Shown here: positions 19,773 to 32,700 of the stretch, piece by piece
How positions within the stretch are numbered: position 1 is the stretch's first letter
How the letters are laid out: every line of letters starts with the position of its first letter
DNA from: Nemertoderma westbladi
Taxonomy: Eukaryota; Xenacoelomorpha; Nemertodermatida; Nemertodermatidae
Direction: 5' to 3'
DNA: 64,000 nucleotides
NCBI GenBank assembly: GCA_032718475.1
Contig: JAUCBJ010003681.1
Coordinates: 17,307 to 81,306 of the forward strand
The notes under the pieces: model-generated
The model's input: only the letters and a program-made list of their open reading frames with translations
Databases searched by the model: none
What the model was told of the DNA's origin: nothing
Position numbers and translations under genes: made by a program

Positions 19773-20304
19773 TAAAGTTTGGTAAAAAATCATGCAGTCT
19801 GACCTCAGCTACGACAGATTATGTGGTTTTTAGAAAATGTTAAATTTCTCGGGAACGCCTCATATTCCAGAGCTGAAATTTTGGTTGCTTGTAGAGAATC
19901 ATAAAGTCTATCTTCTACAAAATTGAAAAGTTAAGACATTTAATTGGGGATCCGCTAGAGACTCCGAAGTAATGACATAGGCCTACCGGTAGGTACGGTA
20001 CTGCTTTACTGTAAAAGTACGAAATTGCAGAATAATAATTTGACACCACCTAGCGGATTAATATATAATTGCATATCGATCGTATACATTTTATAGCATG
20101 GGGTATAGGGTCCGAGCCACGGAGTTGGCGGAGCCTTTGCGAACTGGCGCTATCTCTTAGGGGGGTAGGTAAATTATGGAAATAGTTCATTCAATAATTG
20201 TACTGTATGTCATCATCGTCGCCACGATTTTGACTTACTTATATCTTAGTCGGATTTAAAGCTTTCGAGTCTAAAATTAGTAGGCATCAATAAGACCATA
20301 AGTT

Positions 20305-20595
20305 TTTTTTAGGGACTTCCAGACACCATCAAATCCTCAGTCTCTCGCTAGAGGGCTACATGTCTAGATATTATATATCCTCACATTTTCTTTGCTTTAA
20401 ACCCGTTCTAGCTGAAACTTGGCATATTTGTACTAGACCATTAACTGTGTCACTCAAAGGAGGCTCAGTCTGCAGTTCTCTAGTCTGCCGCTAGAGGGCA
20501 AAATGTCTCAAAGTGCAATCACTGATTTAGCTGAAACATCAGATATGTGCTAGAACAAGTCCGGTGTGTTTGCCGGGCTAGGTATCAGTCCAACC
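20305..20595 (+). repeat. Two diverged tandem units sharing CGCTAGAGGGC and TAGCTGAAAC
   Basis: Both units have the order TCAGTCT or TAGTCT, CGCTAGAGGGC, ATGTCT, TAGCTGAAAC, TGTRCTAGA. The first spans about 20305-20450 and the second about 20450-20595, with indels between them. No coding capacity is seen. Confidence 0.5.
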
Positions 20596-21098
20596 AGTTC
20601 CACCTCATCACTATTCCAGCAAAGTGTAATTATATAGGACATGCAATAGTGTTAGGCCCTAGAGTAATAAGACAGCTTGCTTATTGTTTATCTCGCAAAA
20701 TGATTGGCTGAGTATTTAATGGAGATTCTTTAGAATAAATATAGCTAAATAATTTTATTGTGACATCAACATGGTAAATTAATATTTCAGTATCAATACT
20801 ATAACGTCATAAGGTAAGTGATAATATTTCTTATAAATTGGGTCGCCTCCACGCCTAAAATATATTACTTTTAATACACCAATTTTCTGTTAATACCTGC
20901 CTGTGAACAATCTTCTGTGTACCTTTGGGTTGGGGTGCAGATTAAGGAGGGGAGGGGGTTGAAAGCGAGCAACTTTCCCCTCTTATGATTTGTTTGCGAT
21001 TTGGTTAATTTCTTAAATACAGATTTTGTTTAGAATTGCTCAATTTTAATTTGTATCTCATAACTGAGCCTCGTGCTGCGCGAAGGCCCCACAAACGT

Positions 21099-22600
21099 GT
21101 ATTAAAGAAGGGCAAAGTAACTTGCGGGAGTCGGTATTTAAACTATTTTTATTTCTGTATAGAAACCTAAGCCTACTGTTAACTTTCGAGAAAATATTTT
21201 TCACTGTGCTTTCTCCTGATAAGCAGTTATCCAATGTGGCGCCTAAATATTTAACTTCCTTTTTATTTTCAATCTTATGTCCATTACTAGTGACTTCAAA
21301 CTTAGTTACCTTCTTTAACTTTCTTTTGGAACCAAACAAAATACTTTCAGTCTTACCGTAGTGAATGGATAGCTTATTATCAACCAACCACTCATTACAG
21401 GATTCTAGAACTGCACTTAACTTTTGGGAAATATGGATAGGATCTTTATGAGAGAAAATAAGAGCACTGTCGTCGGCATATAAAATGAGTTTAAAATCGG
21501 GATCTATACTACTTATCATATCATTTACATAGCATACAAAAAGCAGAGGACCTAATATACTACCTTGCGGTACACCACAGGTAATCTCTTGTACAGTAGA
21601 CAGCGATTTGCTAATGACTACAGTTTGACCTCTGTCTGACAGGTAGGACTTGAACCAGTCTATAGAACCTACACCCATCAGGCCTAACTTACCAAGCAGA
21701 ATTTCGTGATCTACAGTATCGAAAGCCTTTTGTAGGTCCAACATTACCATACCAGTATATAAACCCTTTGCGTTATTACATCTAATTGTATCAGTTAAGT
21801 TAATAAGAACTATTAATAATAATATATAGTTAATAAGAAGTAGAATATGATTTACGAAAACCGGACTGAAGTTCATAGATCAGATTTAGCCTACTAAGAT
21901 GTGCTTCCAGCTGTAGAAAAACAGAACGTTCTGGAATTTTAGATACAATACTTAAGATACTAACAGGTCTGTAATTACAGGGTTCTACTTTACTATTCTT
22001 TTTATACAGAGGAACAACCTTAGCTAATTTCAGTTCGTCTGGTACTACATTATCTACGATAGAGTAATTAATAATAAAAGTAATAGGCACTTTAAGTACT
22101 TCAGCGCCATCCTTAAGAAAACGGGCAGGTATTAGGTCTAGACCGGTACTTTTTGAGGCTGATAGGCTAAGTAGATTTTGAAAAACGAAATCCTCAGAAA
22201 CGGGTTTTAAAAATAACTTTTCTGAATTTTGTAACTTTTCTAAATAAAAATTATTTAGAGTTTCGTACCCTATACTATATTTATTACTTGGTAACGGTAA
22301 CTTCTTAACTAAATTAGAGGCAACATTAGTAAAATAATTATTAAATAAATTACTAACTAGAGTATGATCATGAATCAGCTCACCGTTATCTTGCAGAACA
22401 ATATTCGATTTAGATTTAAGGTTTTTATAACCTAACGATTTTAGGGTAGACCATAGACTTTTGGGATTATCTTTATTCTCACTTATTTTGTTGTACAAAT
22501 AATCAGATTTAGCTTTTTTTCGCCCGGACATTTGATTCGCCCACGTATTAGAATAGACATCAGGCTCCGTTGTTTGCCAGTAGTAGTTTGTGTACTTAGT
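21099..22600 (-). pseudogene. CR1/L2-like LINE reverse transcriptase, 5' part, frameshifted
   Basis: Minus-strand RT. From 22531 the linker reads KAKSDYLYNKISENKDNPKS, then KSTGLDLIPARFLKDG, LAKVVPLYKKNSK, NYRPVSILSIVSK and [14 protein letters not shown] frameshift at about 21830-21850, within a region where TTCTTATTAACT occurs twice, leads into [49 protein letters not shown] (catalytic YADD) and YLGATLDN, ending RKLLCPSLI at about 21100. There a 2.3-kb insertion intervenes. The frame can be followed upstream to about 22600 (WANQM...), and the endonuclease is missing, as in 5'-truncated insertions. It lies in the predicted A-B intron, in the same orientation as the host exons. Confidence 0.85.
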
Positions 22601-22894
22601 ATCTGTTTATTTATACACCCTGGACTGGGATTTCTTGGCAGATACTGTACGAACCCGTGTACACTGCTGGATTCTACAGTAAGGTACTTCGTTACTAGGA
22701 TCCGGTAGGCGGTATACTACTGGACTTTTCATACATGTTCTAGAACATTGGCTATAAATAGCTAATTTCAACAAAATAATTAACAAATAAATTAATTAGT
22801 TAATAATTATTAACAATAATAATGTTTACGTATCTATGAATATATAAATAAAATTATTAGTAATATTAGTAGTCAAAAATTTTTGAATAGCTAA

Positions 22895-22980
22895 TTTTGA
22901 TAATATTTTAATGATAAGATTTTGATAATATTTTAATGATAAGATTTTGATAATATTTTAATGATAAGATTTTGATAAGA
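22895..22980. repeat. 25-bp tandem repeat, 3.4 copies
   Basis: TTTTGATAATATTTTAATGA followed by TAAGA at 22895, 22920 and 22945, plus a partial unit. Copies are identical. The flanks (22601-22894 and 22981-23327) are AT-rich with no recognisable gene. Confidence 0.9.
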
Positions 22981-23327
22981 TTTTAATTGGAAAACTTTTA
23001 GAAGATGATTTGGGAACATATACACATGAAATAATCCATGAAATGGATTGTTATAAAATGTTATATAATTTTGAAAAATGTAACTGCAAAAGTACCCTCG
23101 GCTCCTATGCAAGGTATTTAAATAATGTTTTTTATTTGGATATTAGACAGAGTTAGAGGCTGATTTTATAAAAGAATACTAAATTTCATTGCCAGAAAAT
23201 TTTGGTCGGTAATAAGTATTTTGGCGTTTTCGCGTTAAAATGTACAATATATTTAACCGCATATGATAAAACTTTCATTATATGAGTTTATAACTTGCCC
23301 CAAGCATATACAACTACCCCAACTTAC

Positions 23328-23522
23328 CTTAACGACGCCAATAAACATAGGGATTGTTGCTATGGCAGTGCACATTGTCAAAGGAACGCGTAAACATAGG
23401 AGAATAAAACCAGTGCGGAACTTTATTGGAACAAATGTTTCGCTGGATTCGCTGACTAGAATCGCTCTCTGAAACAGCCATAACTCGTAGGCGCTTACAC
23501 AGGCGTATGCTAAATATGAACT
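23328..23522 (-). CDS. Internal coding exon (exon A) of a candidate multi-pass membrane protein gene
   Basis: The 195-bp exon (65 codons, no stop) sits between a TTATATTTACAG acceptor (AG at 23523-23524) and a GTTAAG/GTAAGT donor (GT at 23326-23327), an excellent match to the 5' splice consensus. The product runs from SSYLAYACVSAYELWLFQRA, partly hydrophobic, through a polar loop (SESSETFVPIKFRTG) to the helix FILLCLRVPLTMCTAIATIP and MFIGVVK. Phase 0 at both ends matches exon B. An open frame extends past the splice sites on both sides (23253-23576), but the splice signals and phase match favour these borders. Upstream exons, including the start codon, are not found. They would have to lie beyond the satellite block or outside the window. 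Confidence 0.6.
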
Positions 23523-23756
23523 CTGTAAATATAAGTAGACCAGGAATGTGGAACCTCTTACAGACTTTAAGATCATTATGATTTAAATGGTTACAACTGA
23601 ATAATATAGAAAGTTAAATAACATTCAATAACTTCATAAAGTTAAATAACTTCAATAAGCATTTTATTGATAGTATATTATTGTCTACATCCACTAATGT
23701 ACAAAATTGTAAATCTTTTAGTCAATAAACTTCGTAAACATATATTTATGTACATA
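23523..23756. other. Short AT-rich spacer before the 26-bp array
   Basis: Between exon A and the satellite. It has a few ATTCAATAACTTCATAAAGT-like short duplications (23620-23660) and no gene. Confidence 0.6.
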
Positions 23757-26700
23757 ACAAATACAGCTGGGCGATAATGACAACAAATACAGCTGGGTGA
23801 TAATGACAACAAATACAGCTGGGTGATAATGACAACAAATACAGCTGGGTGATAATGACAACAAATAAAACTGGGTGATAATGACAACAAATACAGCTGG
23901 GTGATAATGACAACAAATACAGCTGGGTGATAATGAAAACAAATAAAACTGGGTGATAATGACAACAAATACAGCTAGGTGATAATGACAACAAATACAG
24001 CTGGGTGATAATGACAACAATAACAGCTGGGTGATAATGACAACAAATACAGCTGGGTGATAATGACAACAAATAAAACTGGGTGATAATGAAAACAATA
24101 ACAGCTGGGTGATAATGACAACAAATACAGCTGGGTGATAATGACAACAAATAAAACTGGGTGATAATGACAACAAATACAGCTGGGTGATAATGACAAC
24201 AAATACAGCTGGGTGATAATGACAACAAATACAGCTGGGTGATAATGACAACAATTACAGCTAGGTGATAATGACAACAAATACAGCTGGGTGATAATGA
24301 AAACAATAACAGCTGGGTGATAATGACAACAAATACAGCTGGGTGATAATGACAACAAATAAAACTGGGTGATAATGACAACAAATACAGCTGGGTGATA
24401 ATGACAACAAATACAGCTGGGTGATAATGACAACAAATACAGCTGGGTGATAATGACAACAAATACAGCTGGGTGATAATGACAACAAATACAGCTGGGT
24501 GATAATGACAACAAATACAGCTGGGTGATAATGACAACAATAACAGCTGGGTGATAATGACAACAAATACAGCTGGGTGATAATGACAACAAATACAGCT
24601 GGGTGATAATGACAACAAATACAGCTGGGTGATAATGACAACAATAATAGCTGGGTGATAATGACAACAAATACAGCTGGGTGATAATGACAACAAATAC
24701 AGCTGGGTGATAATGACAACAAATACAGCTGGGTGATAATGACAACAAATACAGCTGGGTGATAATGACAACAAATACAGCTGGGTGATAATGACAACAA
24801 ATACAGCTGGGTGATAATGACAACAAATACAGCTGGGTGATAATGACAACAAATACAGCTGGGTGATAATGACAACAATAACAGCTGGGTGATAATGACA
24901 ACAAATACAGCTGGGTGATAATGACAACAAATACAGCTGGGTGATAATGACAACAAATACAGCTGGGTGATAATGACAACAATAACAGCTGGGTGATAAT
25001 GACAACAAATACAGCTGGGTGATAATGACAACAATAACAGCTGGGTGATAATGACAACAAATACAGCTGGGTGATAATGACAACAATAACAGCCGGGTGA
25101 TAATGACAACAAATACAGCTGGGTGATAATGACAACAAATACAGCTGGGTGATAATGACAACAATTACAGCTAGGTGATAATGACAACAAATACAGCTGG
25201 GTGATAATGACAACAAATACACCAGGGTGATAATGACAACAAATACAGCTGGGTGATAATGACAACAAATACAGCCGGGTGATAATGACAACAAATACAG
25301 CCGGGTGATAATGACAACAAATACAGCTGGGTGATAATGACAACAAATACAGCTGGGTGATAATGACAACAAATACAGCTGGGTGATAATGACAACAAAT
25401 ACAGCTGGGTGATAATGACAACAAATACAGCTGGGTGATAATGACAACAAATACAGCTGGGTGATAATGACAACAAATACAGCTGGGTGATAATGACAAC
25501 AAATACAGCTGGGTGATAATGACAACAAATACAGCTGGGTGATAATGGCAACAAATACAGCTGGGTGATAATGACAACAAATACAGCTGGGTGATAATGA
25601 CAACAAATACAGCTGGGTGATAATGACAACAAATACAGCTGGGTGATAATGACAACAAATACAGCTGGGTGATAATGACAACAAATACAGCTGGGTGATA
25701 ATGACAACAAATACAGCTGGGTGATAATGACAACAAATACAGCTGGGTGATAATGACAACAAATACAGCTGGGTGATAATGACAACAAATACAGCTGGGT
25801 GATAATGACAACAAATACAGCTGGGTGATAATGACAACAAATACAGCTGGGTGATAATGACAACAAATACAGCTGGGTGATAATGACAACAAATACAGCT
25901 GGGTGATAATGACAACAAATACAGCTGGGTGATAATGACAACAAATACAGCTGGGTGATAATGACAACAAATACAGCTGGGTGATAATGACAACAAATAC
26001 AGCTGGGTGATAATGACAACAAATACAGCTGGGTGATAATGACAACAAATACAGCTGGGTGATAATGACAACAAATACAGCTGGGTGATAATGACAACAA
26101 ATACAGCTGGGTGATAATGACAACAAATACAGCTGGGTGATAATGACAACAAATACAGCTGGGTGATAATGACAACAAATACAGCTGGGTGATAATGACA
26201 ACAAATACAGCTGGGTGATAATGACAACAATTACAGCTAGGTGATAATGACAACAAATACAGCTGGGTGATAATGACAACAAATACACCAGGGTGATAAT
26301 GACAACAAATACAGCTGGGTGATAATGACAACAAATACAGCCGGGTGATAATGACAACAAATACAGCCGGGTGATAATGACAACAAATACAGCTGGGTGA
26401 TAATGACAACAAATACAGCTGGGTGATAATGACAACAAATACAGCTGGGTGATAATGACAACAAATACAGCTGGGTGATAATGACAACAAATACAGCTGG
26501 GTGATAATGACAACAAATACAGCTGGGTGATAATGACAACAAATACAGCTGGGTGATAATGACAACAAATACAGCTGGGTGATAATGACAACAAATACAG
26601 CTGGGTGATAATGACAACAAATACAGCTGGGTGATAATGACAACAAATACAGCTGGGTGATAATGACAACAAATACAGCCGGGTGATAATGACAACAAAT

Positions 26701-29700
26701 ACAGCTAGGTGATAATGACAACAAATACAGCTGGGTGATAATGACAACAAATACACCAGGGTGATAATGACAACAAATACAGCCGGGTGATAATGACAAC
26801 AAATACAGCTGGGTGATAATGACAACAAATACACCAGGGTGATAATGACAACAAATACAGCTGGGTGATAATGACAACAAATACAGCTGGGTGATAATGA
26901 CAACAAATACAGCTGGGTGATAATGACAACAAATACAGCTGGGTGATAATGACAACAAATACAGCTGGGTGATAATGACAACAAATACAGCTGGGTGATA
27001 ATGACAACAAATACAGCTGGGTGATAATGACAACAAATACAGCCGGGTGATAATGACAACAAATACAGCTGGGTGATAATGACAACAAATACAGCTGGGT
27101 GATAATGACAACAAATACAGCTGGGTGATAATGACAACAAATACAGCCGGGTGATAATGACAACAAATACAGCTGGGTGATAATGACAACAAATACAACT
27201 GGGTGATAATGACAACAAATACACCAGGGTGATAATGACAACAAATACAGCTGGGTGATAATGACAACAAATACAGCTGGGTGATAATGACAACAAATAC
27301 AGCTGGGTGATAATGACAACAAATACAGCTGGGTGATAATGACAACAAATACAGCTGGGTGATAATGACAACAAATACAGCTGGGTGATAATGACAACAA
27401 ATACAGCTGGGTGATAATGACAACAAATACAACTGGGTGATAATGACAACAAATACACCAGGGTGATAATGACAACAAATACAGCCGGGTGATAATGACA
27501 ACAAATACAGCTGGGTGATAATGACAACAAATACAGCCGGGTGATAATGACAACAAATACAGCTGGGTGATAATGACAACAAATACAGCTGGGTGATAAT
27601 GACAACAAATACACCAGGGTGATAATGACAACAAATACAGCCGGGTGATAATGACAACAAATACAGCTGGGTGATAATGACAACAAATACAGCTGGGTGA
27701 TAATGACAACAAATACACCAGGGTGATAATGACAACAAATACAGCCGGGTGATAATGACAACAAATACAGCTGGGTGATAATGACAACAAATACAGCTGG
27801 GTGATAATGACAACAAATACAGCTGGGTGATAATGACAACAAATACAGCTGGGTGATAATGACAACAAATACAGCTGGGTGATAATGACAACAAATACAG
27901 CTGGGTGATAATGACAACAATTACAGCTAGGTGATAATGACAACAAATACAGCTGGGTGATAATGACAACAAATACACCAGGGTGATAATGAAAACAAAT
28001 AAAACTGGGTGATAATGAAAACAAATAAAACTGGGTGATAATGACAACAAATACAGCTGGGTGATAATGACAACAAATACAGCTGGGTGATAATGACAAC
28101 AAATACAGCTGGGTGATAATGACAACAAATACAGCTGGGTGATAATGACAACAAATACAGCTGGGTGATAATGACAACAATTACAGCTAGGTGATAATGA
28201 CAACAAATACAGCTGGGTGATAATGACAACAAATACACCAGGGTGATAATGAAAACAAATAAAACTGGGTGATAATGACAACAAATACAGCTGGGTGATA
28301 ATGACAACAAATACAGCTGGGTGATAATGACAACAAATAAAACTGGGTGATAATGACAACAAATACAGCTGGGTGATAATGACAACAAATGCAGCTGGGT
28401 GATAATGACAACAATAACAGCTGGGTGATAATGACAACAAATACAGCTGGGTGATAATGACAACAAATAAAACTGGGTGATAATGACAACAAATACAGCT
28501 GGGTGATAATGACAACAAATGCAGCTGGGTGATAATGACAACAAATACAGCTGGGTGATAATGACAACAAATACAACTGGGTGATAATGACAACAAATAC
28601 AGCTGGGTGATAATGACAACAAATACAGCTAGGTGATAATGACAACAAATACAGCTGGGTGATAATGACAACAATAACAGCTGGGTGATAATGACAACAA
28701 ATACAGCTGGGTGATAATGACAACAAATAAAACTGGGTGATAATGACAACAAATACAGCTGGGTGATAATGACAACAAATGCAGCTGGGTGATAATGACA
28801 ACAAATACAGCTGGGTGATAATGACAACAAATACAACTGGGTGATAATGACAACAAATACAGCTGGGTGATAATGACAACAAATACAGCTGGGTGATAAT
28901 GGCAACAAATAAAACTGGGTGATAATGACAACAAATACAGCTGGGTGATAATGACAACAAATACAGCCGGGTGATAATGACAACAAATACAGCTGGGTGA
29001 TAATGACCACAAATACAGCTGGGTGATAATGACAACAAATACAGCTGGGTGAAAATGACAACAAATACAGCTGGGTGATAATGACAACAAATACAGCTGG
29101 GTGAAAATGACAACAAATAAAACTGGGTGATAATGAAAACAAATAAAACTGGGTGATAATGACAACAAATACAGCTGGGTGATAATGACAACAAATACAG
29201 CTGGGTGATAATGACAACAAATACAGCTGGGTGATAATGACAACAAATACAGCTGGGTGATAATGACAACAAATACAGCCGGGTGATAATGACAACAAAT
29301 ACAGCTGGGTGATAATGACAACAATTACAGCTGGGTGATAATGACAACAAATACAGCTGGGTGATAATGACAACAAATACAGCTGGGTGATAATGACAAC
29401 AAATACAGCTGGGTGATAATGACAACAAATACAGCTGGGTGATAATGACAACAAATACAGCTGGGTGAAAATGACAACAAATACAGCTGGGTGATAATGA
29501 CAACAAATACAGCTGGGTGATAATGAAAACAATAACAGCTGGGTGATAATGACAACAAATAAAACTGGGTGATAATGACAACAAATACAGCTGGGTGATA
29601 ATGACAACAAATACAGCTGGGTGAAAATGACAACAAATACAGCTGGGTGATAATGACAACAAATACAGCTGGGTGATAATGAAAACAATAACAGCTGGGT

Positions 29701-32700
29701 GATAATGACAACAAATAAAACTGGGTGATAATGACAACAAATACAGCTGGGTGATAATGACAACAAATACAGCTGGGTGATAATGACAACAAATACAGCT
29801 GGGTGATAATGACAACAAATACAGCTGGGTGATAACGACAACAAATACAGCTGGGTGATAATGACAACAAATACAGCTGGGTGATAATGACAACAAATAC
29901 AGCTGGGTGATAATGACAACAATAACAGCCGGGTGATAATGACAACAAATACAGCTGGGTGATAATGACAACAAATACAGCTGGGTGATAATGACAACAA
30001 ATACAGCCGGGTGATAATGACAACAAATACAGCTGGGTGATAATGACAACAAATACAGCTGGGTGATAATGACAACAAATACAGCTGGGTGATAATGACA
30101 ACAAATACAGCTGGGTGATAATGACAACAAATACAGCCGGGTGATAATGACAACAAATACAGCTGGGTGATAATGACAACAAATACAGCTGGGTGATAAT
30201 GACAACAAATACAGCTGGGTGATAATGACAACAAATACAGCTGGGTGATAATGACAACAAATACAGCCGGGTGATAATGACAACAAATACAGCTGGGTGA
30301 TAATGACAACAAATACAGCTGGGTGATAATGACAACAAATACAGCTGGGTGATAATGACAACAAATACAGCCGGGTGATAATGACAACAAATACAGCTGG
30401 GTGATAATGACAACAAATACAGCTGGGTGATAATGACAACAAATACAGCTGGGTGATAATGACAACAAATACAGCTGGGTGATAATGACAACAAATACAG
30501 CCGGGTGATAATGACAACAAATACAGCTGGGTGATAATGACAACAAATACAGCTGGGTGATAATGACAACAAATACAGCCGGGTGATAATGACAACAAAT
30601 ACAGCTGGGTGATAATGACAACAAATACAGCTGGGTGATAATGACAACAAATACAGCTGGGTGATAACGACAACAAATACAGCTGGGTGATAATGACAAC
30701 AAATACAGCTGGGTGATAATGACAACAAATACAGCCGGGTGATAATGACAACAAATACAGCTGGGTGATAATGACAACAAATACAGCTGGGTGATAATGA
30801 CAACAAATACAGCTAGGTGATAATGACAACAAATACAGCTGGGTGATAATGACAACAAATACAGCTGGGTGATAATGACAACAAATACAGCTGGGTGATA
30901 ATGACAACAAATACAGCTGGGTGATAATGACAACAAATACAGCTGGGTGATAATGACAACAAATACAGCTGGGTGATAATGACAACAAATACAGCCGGGT
31001 GATAATGACAACAAATACAGCTGGGTGATAATGACAACAAATACAGCTGGGTGATAATGACAACAAATACAGCCGGGTGATAATGACAACAAATACAGCT
31101 GGGTGATAATGACAACAAATACAGCTGGGTGATAATGACAACAAATACAGCTGGGTGATAATGACAACAAATACAGCTGGGTGATAATGACAACAAATAC
31201 AGCTGGGTGATAATGACAACAAATACAGCTGGGTGATAATGACAACAAATACAGCTGGGTGATAATGACAACAAATACAGCTGGGTGATAATGACAACAA
31301 ATACAGCTGGGTGATAATGACAACAAATACAGCTGGGTGATAATGACAACAAATACAGCTGGGTGATAATGACAACAAATACAGCTGGGTGATAATGACA
31401 ACAAATACAGCTGGGTGATAATGACAACAAATACAGCTGGGTGATAATGACAACAAATACAGCTGGGTGATAATGACAACAATTACAGCTAGGTGATAAT
31501 GACAACAAATACAGCTGGGTGATAATGACAACAAATACAGCTAGGTGATAATGACAACAAATACAGCTGGGTGATAATGACAACAAATACAGCCGGGTGA
31601 TAATGACAACAAATACAGCTGGGTGATAATGACAACAAATACAGCTAGGTGATAATGACAACAAATACAGCTGGGTGATAATGACAACAAATACAGCCGG
31701 GTGATAATGACAACAAATACAGCTGGGTGATAATGACAACAATTACAGCTAGGTGATAATGACAACAAATACAGCTGGGTGATAATGACAACAAATACAG
31801 CTAGGTGATAATGACAACAAATACAGCCGGGTGATAATGACAACAAATACAGCTAGGTGATAATGACAACAAATACAGCTGGGTGATAATGACAACAAAT
31901 ACAGCTGGGTGATAATGACAACAAATACAGCTAGGTGATAATGACAACAAATACAGCCGGGTGATAATGACAACAAATACAGCTGGGTGATAATGACAAC
32001 AATTACAGCTAGGTGATAATGACAACAAATACAGCTGGGTGATAATGACAACAAATACAGCTAGGTGATAATGACAACAAATACAGCTGGGTGATAATGA
32101 CAACAAATACAGCTGGGTGATAATGACAACAAATACAGCTGGGTGATAATGACAACAAATACAGCTGGGTGATAATGACAACAAATACAGCTGGGTGATA
32201 ATGACAACAAATACAGCTGGGTGATAATGACAACAATAACAGCTGGGTGATAATGACAACAAATAAAACTGGGTGATAATGACAACAAATACAGCTGGGT
32301 GATAATGACAACAAATACAGCTGGGTGATAATGACAACAAATACAGCTGGGTGATAATGACAACAAATACAGCTGGGTGATAATGACAACAAATACAGCT
32401 GGGTGATAATGACAACAAATACAGCTGGGTGAAAATGACAACAAATACAGCTGGGTGATAATGACAACAAATAAAACTGGGTGATAATGACAACAAATAC
32501 AGCTGGGTGATAACAACAAATACAGCCGGGTGATAATGACAACAAATACAGCTGGGTGATAATGACAACAAATACAGCTGGGTGATAATGACAACAAATA
32601 CAGCTAGGTGATAATGACAACAAATACAGCTGGGTGAAAATGACAACAAATACAGCTGGGTGATAATGACAACAAATAAAACTGGGTGATAATGACAACA

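Larger units (their letters stand above)
18774..21098. mobile_element. About 2.3-kb insertion splitting the CR1/L2-like LINE
   Basis: This segment lies between the two halves of one LINE reading frame. Left and right margins carry TGGGCGAG and GGCCCCACAAACG, a weak 6-7 bp inverted match (TGTGGG/CCCACA) that is not enough to name a transposon class. It contains a GTCTGTCC microsatellite (about 18835-18860) and a family B LINE fragment. About 1.3 kb of sequence at 19785-21098 has no gene, but includes two diverged related units at about 20305-20595. The nature of the insertion is unresolved. Confidence 0.45.

Noticed and set aside
18774-21098. Naming the insertion as a DNA transposon from TGTGGG/CCCACA ends
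   Set aside because: The inverted match is only 6-7 bp and no clear target duplication is seen.
24261-27920. Minus-strand 1,219-codon and similar frames across the 26-bp array as giant repeat proteins
   Set aside because: The unit has no stop in any minus frame, and equal open frames exist in all registers. No start context, splice sites or non-repeat domain.
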